NCBI GenBank assembly: GCA_028554795.2
Contig: CM068825.1
Coordinates: 90,578,951 to 90,642,950, forward strand
DNA: 64,000 nucleotides
From: Sinohyriopsis cumingii
Taxonomy: Eukaryota > Mollusca > Bivalvia > Unionida > Unionidae
Reading direction: 5' to 3'
Shown: in pieces, positions 57,601-59,705 of the stretch
Numbering within the stretch: the first letter of the stretch is position 1
How the letters are laid out: the number at the start of each line of letters is the position of its first letter
Position numbers and translations under genes: made by a program
The notes under the pieces: generated by a model
What the model was told of the DNA's origin: nothing
Database searches by the model: none
What the model saw: the letters and a program-made list of their open reading frames with translations, nothing else

Positions 57601-59437
57601 TTCCCCGAAGGTGGCAATACGAAAACTAGCTCAAAATGGCTGATGTTTACAGCAGGCGTCAAAAGGCGCTTCTATGCGAATGGAGTAGAGGCGTCCAAAG
57701 ACGCTTGTATGAGGTAAAGGGTTATCACAATATTAAGTGTACTACACAAATGAAAGTTGTCAATATACAAATATATTTCAGACTAGTTGTCTTCATTTAA
57801 TTAAAATTTCCAATTTTCTTTCTCTGCATAAATCCTAGTCACTGATGACAGGTCATCTTGTATGCAAAATTTCAATTTATTTTCAGCCCATGCCCCCTCT
57901 TACTTATGTAAACATCCACTTATGTTGACAATATTACCTTGGTCCCGAGGATATCAAGATAAACAGATAGTGCTGTATTATGAAAATGGCGACATTTTTG
58001 AAAATTGGCCAAAAAATATTCAGGTTAGCATTTGTTTTGGCAACAACTTTTTTTTAAAGCCAACACCATTTCTGTTATAGATACTTCTTAACTTTAAAAA
58101 AAGAAATGAAAAAGAAAACAAAGAAAAAATTTACAACGGGCTCATATCATTGCTTACAATTGACCTGTCATACATACACTATATAATAACTACAAGGAGC
58201 ACACTTGCTTCCTTGCTCGCACTACCTATTTAAGAATAAATGCTGATATTTCAAGCTATGCTTTGTGTAGAAATCTGGTATCGATATTTAGCTCAGGCAT
58301 TCGACTGTGTATCCCTATCAAAAGTTTGACTTAATATCATACCTTTAAGGAATGCCAAATCATTTTCCCATGCTCCTGCTCGATTAGGCCATGACTGCAC
58401 CGGCTTAATATGCGCGGGCGTGATCAGGGCCATGTCGAGCAAGAGCATGGGAAAATGATTTGGCATTCCTAAACTCATTAACCCCTGGATTTTCGTTTTC
58501 ATCTTATTTCTGAACACTGCCTAATACATCGACTTCCAAGAGATTTTCCATTAGCATAATGCCTAGTTGTGTTAGAAACATTGCTTTCTATTTGTCATTT
58601 TGCTCACGCATGAGCAGAAAGGTAAAAGTTGGGAGTTCTTTTATTATTATTTTTGCTTAATGGACCCATAATTTTTTTTATCAGGACCCTACTCTTTATT
58701 CCAAATGCTCACCTTATCCTACTCTTTGCAAAGGTTCACCTGTCTGTGTGCAGTTCAGACCTGTATGCCTTAGATCTGAGGCCAAAAAGTATAAAATCCT
58801 GACACAAAATCGGATTCTGACCATGGACGAATTTTGGGGTGAAAAAATTATTTTTTTCCCTCTATTTTGTAGTCCAACTTGACGCTACAGAGCTCGGCAG
58901 TAGGCTACTACCTCCTGCCACGTAAACGCGGCGCCAGGGATTAAAGAGTTAAAGATATGATATTAAATCAAACTTTTCATAGGGATACACAGTCGAATGC
59001 CTGAGTTAAATATCGGCATCAAATTTATGTAGCTTGAAATATCAGCGTTTATTCTTAAATAGGTCCCGCGAACAAGGAGATAAGTGTCCTCCCTTGTAGT
59101 TATTATATAGTACATGTATGATAGGTCAATTGTAAGAAACGATCCAAGCCCATGTGCTTAACATCCAGTTATTGTGATAAAAATAACACATAACAATTTC
59201 CTGGTTATATATCACAACTGAGCTCTTTAAAAACATTCGTTTCTTTCTATCTCTATTTTGCACGAATGGACTCTGAATGCAAGGGAGCTTTACAAAAGTT
59301 ATTTCCACGGAAATAGATGACATGTCTCGAATTTTGGTGATAGTATCATGCTTACCATGATGTGATACGTCTATACCATACTCTTGGGAAAGAAGTGATA
59401 TTTCAAGAACTCGCAATCTTTTTATGATTGCCTCCAT
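8690..59437 (-). CDS. TTC27: TTC27 (Emw1-like) TPR-repeat protein gene, exons 1-14; C-terminus off window
   Basis: Fourteen coding exons on the minus strand join in phase into 547 codons that follow the animal TTC27 protein from its start methionine to the middle of the TPR region. Recognisable blocks, in order, are LQLFVQSNW-GPP (exon 3), FDGEPVYSL (exon 4), DWWLLRCIGVHQCLL (exon 5), FYLEAAF and YRKAKD (exon 7), GKRTRFQQ and AQLIL (exon 8), VERAM (exon 11), ALEVFEQLQLWEDVI (exon 13), YEKAWEISGHRSARAQR (exon 14). TTC27 is the metazoan counterpart of yeast Emw1, an essential TPR protein; its human form has been reported with HSP90/R2TP-type assembly of U5 snRNP, so a chaperone-adaptor role is likely. 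About 300 C-terminal residues (the canonical TPR array) are expected left of base 1; I searched 1-8689 for them and found none. Introns are large (123 bp to 8.6 kb) and full of repeats. Coordinates are the coding span visible here, introns included. Confidence 0.95.
8911..9060. repeat. 43-bp tandem repeat in intron 13
   Basis: About 3.5 units of CCCACCCAATGTGGTTACAG + TTGCACACTAAGTACAGTAA, ending 48 bp upstream of the exon 14 acceptor (in gene direction). Confidence 0.9.
9608..9730 (-). CDS. TTC27: TTC27 exon 13
   Basis: 123 nt, 41 codons in phase 0, acceptor CACTAG, donor AAG|GTAACT. Encodes KTLADLLLSLGAVGSALEVF, EQLQLWEDVIKCCQRLGKSE and K, a TPR-like helical pair (human LASLLFELGCTSSALQIFEK and MWEDVV). 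Confidence 0.95.
10124..10219 (-). CDS. TTC27: TTC27 exon 12
   Basis: 96 nt, 32 codons in phase 0, acceptor TTTTAG, donor CAG|GTATTA. Encodes ELLNQMKREKPESHHRLVLF and YAVKIPPKWIIQ, matching human ERLKIFYCCQVPPHWAIQ. Confidence 0.92.
10620..12003. repeat. 36-bp minisatellite, split by a SINE
   Basis: About 29 units of AACAATGAATATAGGTATTA + CATTCACATCACACAA in intron 11, interrupted at 10714-11026 by a SINE. Copies to the left of the SINE continue in register after it. Variants ATATACG, ATATATG and CAGTCACATC are mixed. Confidence 0.95.
10714..11026 (-). mobile_element. tRNA-derived SINE, family 1, full length
   Basis: On the minus strand the head reads CCGGTGGCCTAGTGGTTAGG (A box) and TGTGGGTTCGCTCCCCGGC (B box), with a perfect 5-bp anticodon-like stem GCATC/GATGC. 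The middle has GACTGGTCGGCCTGGTGTCA and the 3' end is a TGAAAAATTGTTAAAGC block with a CA-rich tail. Flanked by a perfect 11-bp target duplication GACAAAAAATG (10703-10713, 11027-11037), so a recent insertion into the 36-bp array. Confidence 0.93.
12051..12631 (-). mobile_element. SINE family 1, interrupted by SINE family 2
   Basis: Left part (12051-12204) carries the GTGTGTGTGATTTTGAC tail and GATGTCTGCAGTGTGGCAG core. The right part (12446-12631) carries CTTGACACCAGGCCGAACAG and the tRNA head ending CACCAGAGCAG. The pieces are collinear with intact copies at 10714 and 49249. Confidence 0.88.
12205..12445 (-). mobile_element. SINE family 2 nested in SINE family 1
   Basis: Shows GGTTTAATGCCATTTTTCAG, CTATACATGGCAGCCAGTAT, and a tRNA-like head ending CTCAGCCACTCAGGTCCCC. 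Removing it restores the family 1 body around CACATG...CACCCAGTCACA. Confidence 0.88.
12646..12682. repeat. (TA)n microsatellite
   Basis: About 17 TA dinucleotides. Confidence 0.95.
12820..13380 (+). repeat. Dispersed 'AAGATGGC' family, tandem diverged copies
   Basis: Starts with the associated GAATTTCAAGGAATCCATCA motif, then three degenerate units containing AAGATGGCC / TAGATGGCTG / CAAGATGGCT, ACCATTTCATTTAAGACCAA and GTCAATATGA. Confidence 0.6.
13990..14345. repeat. 47-bp minisatellite derived from Tigger transposase sequence
   Basis: About 8-9 units of CACTTTTAACCCCTTTCTTA + TCAACAAACAATGAATACTG. On the minus strand the unit reads TTGATAAGAAAGGGGTTAAA + AGTG, i.e. (V)DKKGVKSV. That is the motif that follows MDETLMYF in the adjacent Tigger fragment, so the array grew out of that gene's DNA. 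Confidence 0.85.
14330..14514 (-). mobile_element. Tigger/pogo transposase DDE fragment
   Basis: Minus-strand frame CFPEDLEETMKKISFDEFVK, ARREKDNFIDNMI, IEMDETLMYFYSGGTVDKKG, VKSV. MDET...TVDKKG.KSV is the first-aspartate region of pogo/Tigger DDE transposases, with the usual LPEDLEE and F-KARKE-N upstream. Only about 60 residues remain. Confidence 0.85.
14515..16182. other. Intron 11, old transposon debris, no gene
   Basis: 15950-16030 shares with 55470-55585 the series GCCAGGTGTT, TCGTGTAA, TTCGTGGGAATGG, ACAGCATTCA and TGATCATTCTTGGGATT. This block is therefore an interspersed repeat. Nothing coding was recognised. Confidence 0.55.
16183..17012 (+). mobile_element. Nonautonomous Tigger/pogo element with TIRs and transposase N-terminus
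   Basis: Left end TAGTAAAAAATCGCTTAATT and right end (reverse complement) CAGTCAACTCCGCTTATATG are imperfect terminal inverted repeats, flanked by TA on both sides (16181-16182, 17013-17014). Inside, the plus strand at 16714-16826 encodes MAKRTCKTLSLVDRVEVRKK and LDKKESQSSIAQLIVE before a stop. This is the CENP-B/pogo N-terminal helix-turn-helix. The remaining transposase is absent, so the element is an internally deleted derivative. Confidence 0.85.
17015..18789. other. Intron 11, no gene recognised
   Basis: Contains short open frames at 17384-18290 on the plus strand that show no family signature and lack mutual splice logic. A (G)10 run occurs at about 18609-18618. Confidence 0.5.
18790..18903 (-). 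CDS. TTC27: TTC27 exon 11
   Basis: 114 nt, phase 0 at both ends, acceptor ATTCAG, donor GAG|GTATGT. Encodes CVLPQAKRWSICVAALYQRS and SMEVGSKRHVERAMMQIE, matching human SCLLSQPKFWAIQTSAL and RRVERAMRQ. Confidence 0.93.
19148..19473 (-). mobile_element. SINE family 1
   Basis: (TG)n tail at the left, GACATCTGCAGTGTGGCAG and CACATTATCCTGACAGCAGG in the body, and a decayed tRNA head (TTTGAACCTCCAACTTCCCA) at the right. More diverged in the head than the 10714 copy. Confidence 0.88.
19620..20325. repeat. 61-bp minisatellite, about 11.5 units
   Basis: Unit ACTGTAAGACTGTATAAAGC + TTGCTGTATGTACAAAATGT + ATGAGACTGAATAAAACAGG + C. The last three units at the right (20120-20290) replace TGTATGTAC by TTACAATAGTTCCTA. 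Because 61 is 1 modulo 3 and the unit has no minus-strand stop in any frame, the array is open in all three minus frames. Confidence 0.96.
20326..20784. other. Intron 10, nothing recognised
   Basis: AT-rich; short TTAGGTTGTG direct repeat near 20500. Confidence 0.5.
20785..20997. mobile_element. MITE with GTATATAC-type terminal inverted repeats
   Basis: Left CTGTATATACTTGCTTGTAA and right (reverse complement) CTGTATATACTCGCTTGTAA are almost identical over 25 bp and enclose about 160 bp without coding capacity. A relative is at 37511-37632 and a partial one near 28775-28840. Superfamily not assigned. Confidence 0.75.
20998..22910. other. Intron 10, dispersed repeats, no gene
   Basis: 22330-22760 is a tandem-like block of the 'CCATAACTCTG' dispersed family (GGGGCCATAGCTCTGTTCTA, then AGAGCATAACTCTGTCCAAA about 170 bp later). 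The rest shows nothing. Confidence 0.55.
22911..22983 (-). CDS. TTC27: TTC27 exon 10
   Basis: 73 nt, acceptor TCTTTAG, donor TCA|GTAAGT. The first base completes the ATG codon split from exon 9; then EEHIHSHVASEDNLLHEEVE and AYLS follow. It corresponds to the human HTLTEVELLAFTS region. Confidence 0.85.
22984..23565. other. Intron 9, nothing recognised
   Basis: AT-rich spacer between exon 10 and the 40-bp array. Confidence 0.5.
23566..25447. repeat. 40-bp minisatellite, about 46 copies
   Basis: Unit GCTGATATTACCTAAATTTA + GTCTGTGGTTCATAGTGGTG in intron 9. A GCATTTGG variant replaces GTCTGTGG at regular places; between about 24070 and 24400 it recurs mostly every third unit, a 120-bp higher-order period. 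On the gene's strand each unit contains TTTAG|GTAATA, a donor-like motif. Right-end units drift to ACTTAAACTTTATC. Confidence 0.96.
25448..27484. other. Intron 9, no gene recognised
   Basis: Short open frames only. 26217-26285 has a local duplication (TTTGGTCAG.AGCCAGCTT.). Otherwise nothing supported. Confidence 0.45.
27485..27721 (+). mobile_element. SINE family 2
   Basis: GGGGTGGCCAAGTGGTCTAA head with GAGTTCAAGCC B box, body ATACTGGCCACCATGTATAG, tail GTGCTGAAAAATGTCATTTA. Diverged copy. Confidence 0.85.
28355..28467 (-). CDS. TTC27: TTC27 exon 9
   Basis: 113 nt, acceptor TTGCAG, donor AT|GTAAGG. Encodes VLRLDDDTLMDSISFEDKSL, ELVPNLSAIEQAVILAS and 2 nt of a methionine codon. Aligns with human NLELNDDTILNDIKLAD and the following AEEIAIILG. 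Found by family alignment; it contains no long open frame of its own. Confidence 0.9.
28610..28769. repeat. 39-bp tandem repeat, 4 copies
   Basis: Unit CCCTCTATACTATGTCTTCC + CACCACAAAAGTTAATTAC, nearly perfect, 140 bp upstream of exon 9 (gene direction). Confidence 0.95.
28770..30439. other. Intron 8, no gene recognised
   Basis: 28775-28840 holds a fragment related to the 20785 MITE (GATCAGGGTCTATGTTG). AT-rich remainder. Confidence 0.45.
30440..30637 (-). mobile_element. SINE family 2, truncated
   Basis: Plus strand shows AGGAAAACCCCCCTGTAAGA, GGGAAGCTACTGGCAAGTTA and a head with TTTAGACCAATTGGCCACAC. The 3' tail is lost. Confidence 0.75.
30638..31683. other. Intron 8, no gene recognised
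   Basis: Nothing with coding or repeat character beyond short open frames. Confidence 0.45.
31684..31817 (-). CDS. TTC27: TTC27 exon 8
   Basis: 134 nt, acceptor TTTCAG, donor AAG|GTATAT. Encodes (G)AMGKRTRFQQESKAQLIL, then NVSREG, matching human [20 protein letters not shown]. Ends in phase 0 with PEYLPK. Confidence 0.95.
31818..33340. other. Intron 7, dispersed-repeat debris
   Basis: 32200-32470 contains a degenerate tandem with CATGATGTTCTGTACATGA and GTTTCCATA blocks. 33100-33200 is a copy of the 'AGGAATCC...ACTGCTG' dispersed motif. Confidence 0.5.
33350..34110. repeat. About 275-bp dispersed repeat, tandemly duplicated
   Basis: Two long diverged copies share TTTTGGGG.AAAGAAAAACCA, TCATTCAAGGT, TTGTGT.ATCATACTC and CAGCTAAAACATGTGTC. 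A partial third follows with AACTACATACAAAGTCCTTGGAC. Relatives occur near 46900-47100 and 50440-50620. Confidence 0.7.
34255..34660 (+). repeat. Dispersed 'AAGATGGC' family
   Basis: TTTTCAAGATGGCCACAACA, CACTATGTTCATTTAGGTCA and GACACAAGAAATCTTTTAGT in the family's order, about two units. Confidence 0.6.
34709..36162 (-). repeat. 56-bp minisatellite = exon 7 3' end plus its 5' splice site, about 26 units
   Basis: In gene direction the unit is CCATGTTAACACTGCCAGAA + AAATGACAGGACTAGTTGTG + GAACTAACAG + GTATTT. The first 50 nt match the last 50 nt of TTC27 exon 7 (36113-36162), with one difference (GTTAAC for ATTAAC), and GTATTT is the exon's donor. The functional exon end is the first unit. 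About 25 further units run through intron 7. The donor GT is preserved in almost all; the unit near 34824 has lost it. Variants CTGACCATG/CTGGCAGTG/ATGGCAGTG form higher-order patterns. Confidence 0.95.
36113..36237 (-). CDS. TTC27: TTC27 exon 7
   Basis: 125 nt, acceptor TTGCAG, donor AACAG|GTATTT. Encodes DLIIHFYLEAAFLSYMFFDY, RKAKDHINTARKMTG and LVVELTG, aligning without a gap to human YRKAKDQLDIAKDISQ and IDLTG. The last 50 nt of this exon and its donor hexamer are the repeat unit of the 56-bp array that fills the start of intron 7. Ends in phase 1 (GGT glycine split with exon 8). Confidence 0.95.
36780..37470 (-). repeat. 37-bp minisatellite homologous to the exon 6/intron 6 boundary
   Basis: About 18 units; in gene direction TTGATTACAATAGGTCAGGA + TAATTATACATCATGCC. 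The microexon 6 boundary itself reads ATGATAACAACAG|GTCTGTA and then TAATTACACATCATGCC, so the exon end is a diverged first unit. Every unit therefore carries an AG|GTCAGG donor-like site. Units lacking CATGATGT (about 31 bp) occur on the left side. Confidence 0.88.
37444..37483 (-). CDS. TTC27: TTC27 exon 6, a 40-nt microexon
   Basis: Only 40 nt between acceptor TTTATTTCAG and donor AACAG|GTCTGT. Joined to exons 5 and 7 it encodes LQKKEPLMTDDNNR, then DLIIHFYLEAAF from exon 7. This fills exactly the gap against human QNLFVDDSGRYLAIQFHLE (shared DD and R, then the conserved FHLE/FYLE). The phases (2 nt in, 2 nt out) are satisfied only by this choice. No ATG-bounded open frame of useful length covers it. 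Confidence 0.8.
37511..37632. mobile_element. Short MITE related to 20785-20997
   Basis: Left GTATATACTTACAAGTCAGG and right (reverse complement) GTACTGTCTAAGCTCACTTA + TAAATCAGG are imperfect inverted repeats; interior GATCAGGGTCTATATTG is shared with the fragment near 28790. Confidence 0.6.
37633..38880. other. Intron 5, no gene recognised
   Basis: Open frames at 37711-37971 and 37998-38258 resemble no family. Nothing else seen. Confidence 0.45.
38880..39620. repeat. Dispersed 'CCATAACTCTG' family, about three tandem units
   Basis: GACCATAACTCTGTCTAAAA, GAGCCATAACTCTGTAAAAA and GTTATATCTCTCCAGATTGG recur about every 130-180 bp with TGAGACA..., TTCA(C/T)ACCA and GAATATGT.AAATGGTTCT motifs. 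Such families are abundant in mollusc genomes (recollection, not checked). Confidence 0.6.
39917..40167 (-). mobile_element. SINE family 2
   Basis: Plus strand TGGTTTAATGCCATTTTTCA, CTATACATGGCGGCCAGTAT, head ending TTGACCACTTGGCTACTCTG. Bounded by a 9-bp target duplication with one mismatch (ATCTAAGAT 39908-39916, ATCTAGGAT 40168-40176). Confidence 0.9.
40205..41760. repeat. 'CCATAACTCC' dispersed family block
   Basis: AGGGGCCATAACTCCTCTAC (40272) and GGGGCCCATAACTCCTTTAC (41206) head diverged units with 'CATGC(C/A)AAATTT' motifs. 41420-41640 is a third, older unit. Confidence 0.5.
42107..42209 (-). CDS. TTC27: TTC27 exon 5
   Basis: Acceptor TTTCAG; encodes TADWWLLRCIGVHQCLLDDK then SPTLKETVAELIDI, matching human [20 protein letters not shown]. 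The donor is chosen at ATCT|GTCAGT, which leaves 1 nt and reads through the next microexon as LQ, as in human KLQNLF. A donor 4 nt further on (GTCA|GTAATT) does not fit the phase of exon 6. Confidence 0.85.
42735..44870. repeat. Large composite minisatellite: 38-bp units passing into 32-bp units
   Basis: 43040-44360: about 35 units of CACTACTCAAGCACTATTCT + GGCCCCCATGTTTGTAAC (38 bp). 44380-44870: about 14 units of CACTACACTATTTATGTCTT + TACCCTTGTTAC (32 bp). 42735-43040 holds degenerate forms. Both unit types share CACTA...CACTATT...TTGT.AC, so they are length variants of one ancestor. In intron 4. Confidence 0.93.
45339..45479 (-). CDS. TTC27: TTC27 exon 4
   Basis: 141 nt, 47 codons, phase 0 at both ends; acceptor TTTTCAG, donor CAG|GTGAAA. 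Encodes VNKVQEEIKSELSFDGEPVY, then SLAVHLEYLYLARCILLD, aligning with human TLDGESIYSL and LLLLARIILVN. Confidence 0.92.
46015..46660 (+). repeat. Dispersed 'AAGATGGC' family copy with internal 37-bp array
   Basis: Family blocks CACCCATTTAGGACCAACTA, TTTCAAGATGGCTGCCAAAG and TTCAGGAGGAATAGTAATAA flank an internal expansion at 46252-46620. That expansion is about 10 units of CTGGCTGCAGTGGTGGCCAT + AATGGATGTCAGACAGA (37 bp). The unit is the family's own TGGC...GGATGTCAGA segment, amplified in place. Confidence 0.88.
46773..46832. repeat. Hairpin (inverted repeat)
   Basis: TGGAGTAAATGAGCACTCAG at the left pairs with the reverse complement of GAGTACTTATTTACTCCA at the right across a short AT-rich loop. 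Confidence 0.8.
46900..47979. other. Intron 3, no gene recognised
   Basis: 46950-47110 relates to the 275-bp dispersed family (TGACCTCTGACCTTTAAACC). Nothing else. Confidence 0.45.
47980..48109 (-). CDS. TTC27: TTC27 exon 3
   Basis: 130 nt, acceptor CCCTAG, donor CAG|GTAATG. Encodes (R)ELDVLVLAASCLQLFVQSNW followed by LGPP, the most conserved N-terminal TTC27 signature (human SSLQLFVQSNWTGPP). Ends in phase 0 with LQSQEQ. Confidence 0.95.
48110..49248. other. Intron 2 (distal part), no gene recognised
   Basis: 48375-48440 is an 'AATTTCAAGGAATCC' dispersed motif copy. The open frame at 48454-48792 has no recognisable family or splice context. Confidence 0.45.
49249..49566 (-). mobile_element. 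SINE family 1
   Basis: (GT)n tail, ACAATGTCTGCAGTGTGGCA core, CACATTATCCTGACACCAGG, tRNA-derived head ending GCCACAGGAGCAGT. Target duplication GAATAGATAAT at 49238-49248 and 49567-49577 (11 bp, perfect). Confidence 0.92.
49578..50440. other. Intron 2, nothing recognised
   Basis: AT-rich; no repeat or coding signal. Confidence 0.5.
50440..52620 (+). repeat. Block of dispersed families (275-bp type, then 'AAGATGGC' type)
   Basis: 50440-50640 matches the 275-bp family. 50700-51640 contains about five diverged 'AAGATGGC' units (ACCATTTTCATTTAG.ACCAA, CATAAG.AGTCTTCTGGTGAA, CATGTTGATATGACTTTC). 52520-52620 is a further unit. Confidence 0.6.
52621..53374. other. Intron 2, nothing recognised
   Basis: No coding or structural signal. 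Confidence 0.45.
53375..53550. mobile_element. Mariner/pogo-type MITE
   Basis: CAGTAAAACCTGTCTTGAAA at the left is matched by the reverse complement CAGTAGAACCTGTCTTGAAA at the right. TA flanks both sides (53373-53374, 53551-53552). A second, internal pair 'GAGACCACCTGTCTTGAGA' repeats the motif. No coding capacity. Confidence 0.9.
53684..53876 (-). CDS. TTC27: TTC27 exon 2
   Basis: 193 nt, acceptor TGTAG, donor CAG|GTATGG. Encodes GLVSEDLVGLFCRGQYDGVL and continues to FLSFPTSNEGDIRI+R. This matches the human segment with LLLEGNYEAIF and the following helix. Starts in phase 1 and ends in phase 2, compatible with both neighbours. Confidence 0.9.
53877..54458. other. Intron 1 (distal part), nothing recognised
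   Basis: AT-rich, no features. Confidence 0.5.
54459..56125 (+). mobile_element. SINE family 1 split by a hAT element
   Basis: 54459-54730 carries the tRNA head (CCGCTCCAGTGACCTATTGG, GGGTTCAATCCACGGC), body (GTGTTAGGACTGGTCAGCCT) and core up to AGCGATATGAC. 56058-56125 carries the 3' end TATGACTGAATTTTTTTAAA and a CACACACA tail. The two pieces are collinear with intact copies. Confidence 0.9.
54731..56057 (+). mobile_element. hAT-superfamily DNA transposon, internally deleted
   Basis: Left terminus CAGGGATCATCCTGGGCTT and right terminus (reverse complement) CAGGGATGGTCCTGGCTT are inverted repeats. Inside both ends, subterminal TTGGCGA/GCGACA motifs repeat. At 55655-55822 the plus strand reads PVSTVDCERGFSKINLIKTD, IRNKLCISSLKNFMRISMYR, CEKLDFETAFNKWAA and a stop, the hAT C-terminal dimerisation domain. 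The catalytic part is missing. It is inserted in a SINE; TATGAC is repeated on both sides, compatible with an eroded 8-bp hAT duplication. Confidence 0.9.
56126..56557. other. Intron 1, nothing recognised
   Basis: No repeat or coding signal. Confidence 0.5.
56558..57721. mobile_element. piggyBac-type nonautonomous element with internal duplication
   Basis: Ends CCCTTTACCTCATAGAGC and (reverse complement) CCCTTTACCTCATACAAGC are inverted repeats. Flanks are TTAA on the left (56554-56557) and TTAT, one change from TTAA, on the right, as expected for piggyBac. The interior holds two diverged tandem copies of about 410 bp (about 56648-57052 and 57053-57462), each with CACCGTCATGTC.GTGAGGCC, CGTAGCTGCCATTTCC and ATCAGAGCCTTTACCT. 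No transposase. Confidence 0.85.
57722..58152. other. Intron 1, nothing recognised
   Basis: Short open frame at 57862-58080 with no family resemblance. Confidence 0.45.
58153..59136. mobile_element. Foldback element with about 195-bp inverted arms
   Basis: 58153-58349 and 58942-59136 are inverted copies (CTTACAATTGACCTGTCATA, ATTTAAGAATAAATGCTGAT, GGCATTCGACTGTGTATCCC, AATATCATACCTTTAA). The arms are about 85-90 percent alike by eye, with homology running further as TTAACCCCTGG / CAGGGATTAA. The left arm is interrupted by a second small element. No coding capacity; superfamily not assigned. Confidence 0.85.
58350..58469. mobile_element. 120-bp PIF/Harbinger-like MITE inside the foldback arm
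   Basis: Perfect-looking inverted ends GGAATGCCAAATCATTTTCC + CATGCTC over nearly 40 bp, starting with GG and flanked by TAA on both sides (58347-58349, 58470-58472). A 3-bp TWA duplication is the PIF/Harbinger hallmark. The opposite arm shows the uninterrupted site. Confidence 0.8.
59356..59437 (-). CDS. TTC27: TTC27 exon 1 (start codon)
   Basis: 27 codons plus 1 nt, beginning MEAIIKRLRVLEISLL and ending DVSHH+G before a GTAAGC donor. Human TTC27 has a similar short start (about 25 residues to the EG/VV block). Phase 1 joins exon 2, which starts with the remaining GT of a glycine codon. The ATG is the first in the open frame and lies 227 bp from the ARMT1 start on the other strand. Confidence 0.85.
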
Positions 59438-59664
59438 CGCTGAAATGTTATAAATTAATCATTAGAGCAACTATTATGCATCAAACAAATGCAATTTGTA
59501 AAACGAGGAGTGTCAGTTGCGGACACATGGAAGTGTTTACATCCATTCGATTGGTTCCTTCTATATGTCAACTTGAAACAATAGTTTTGATAGTTGTTTG
59601 CGAACCAGTCTAAATAAGTTACAAATTTTCGGTGACAGCGTGCCTCCCTAATCAAAACCTGAAA
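59438..59664. promoter_or_regulatory. Divergent TTC27/ARMT1 promoter region
   Basis: The 227 bp between the two start codons must hold both 5' UTRs and core promoters unless there are upstream noncoding exons. A GATTGGT at 59549-59555 is a CCAAT box on the minus strand, a common element of bidirectional promoters. A TTATAAATT run near 59446 is too close to the TTC27 ATG to serve as its TATA box. No transposon is seen inside this interval, unlike the flanks. Inference from position. Confidence 0.6.
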
Positions 59665-59705
59665 ATGACTTCATTGCCAGAGCCGCTCTCAGCAAAAGAT
59701 ATAGA
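59665..59705 (+). CDS. ARMT1: ARMT1 exon 1 (start codon)
   Basis: 13 codons plus 2 nt: MTSLPEPLSAKDI and GA, then donor GTACAC. The frame and the LSAKDID/LSGQDVG alignment with human support both the start and this somewhat weak donor. Confidence 0.8.
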
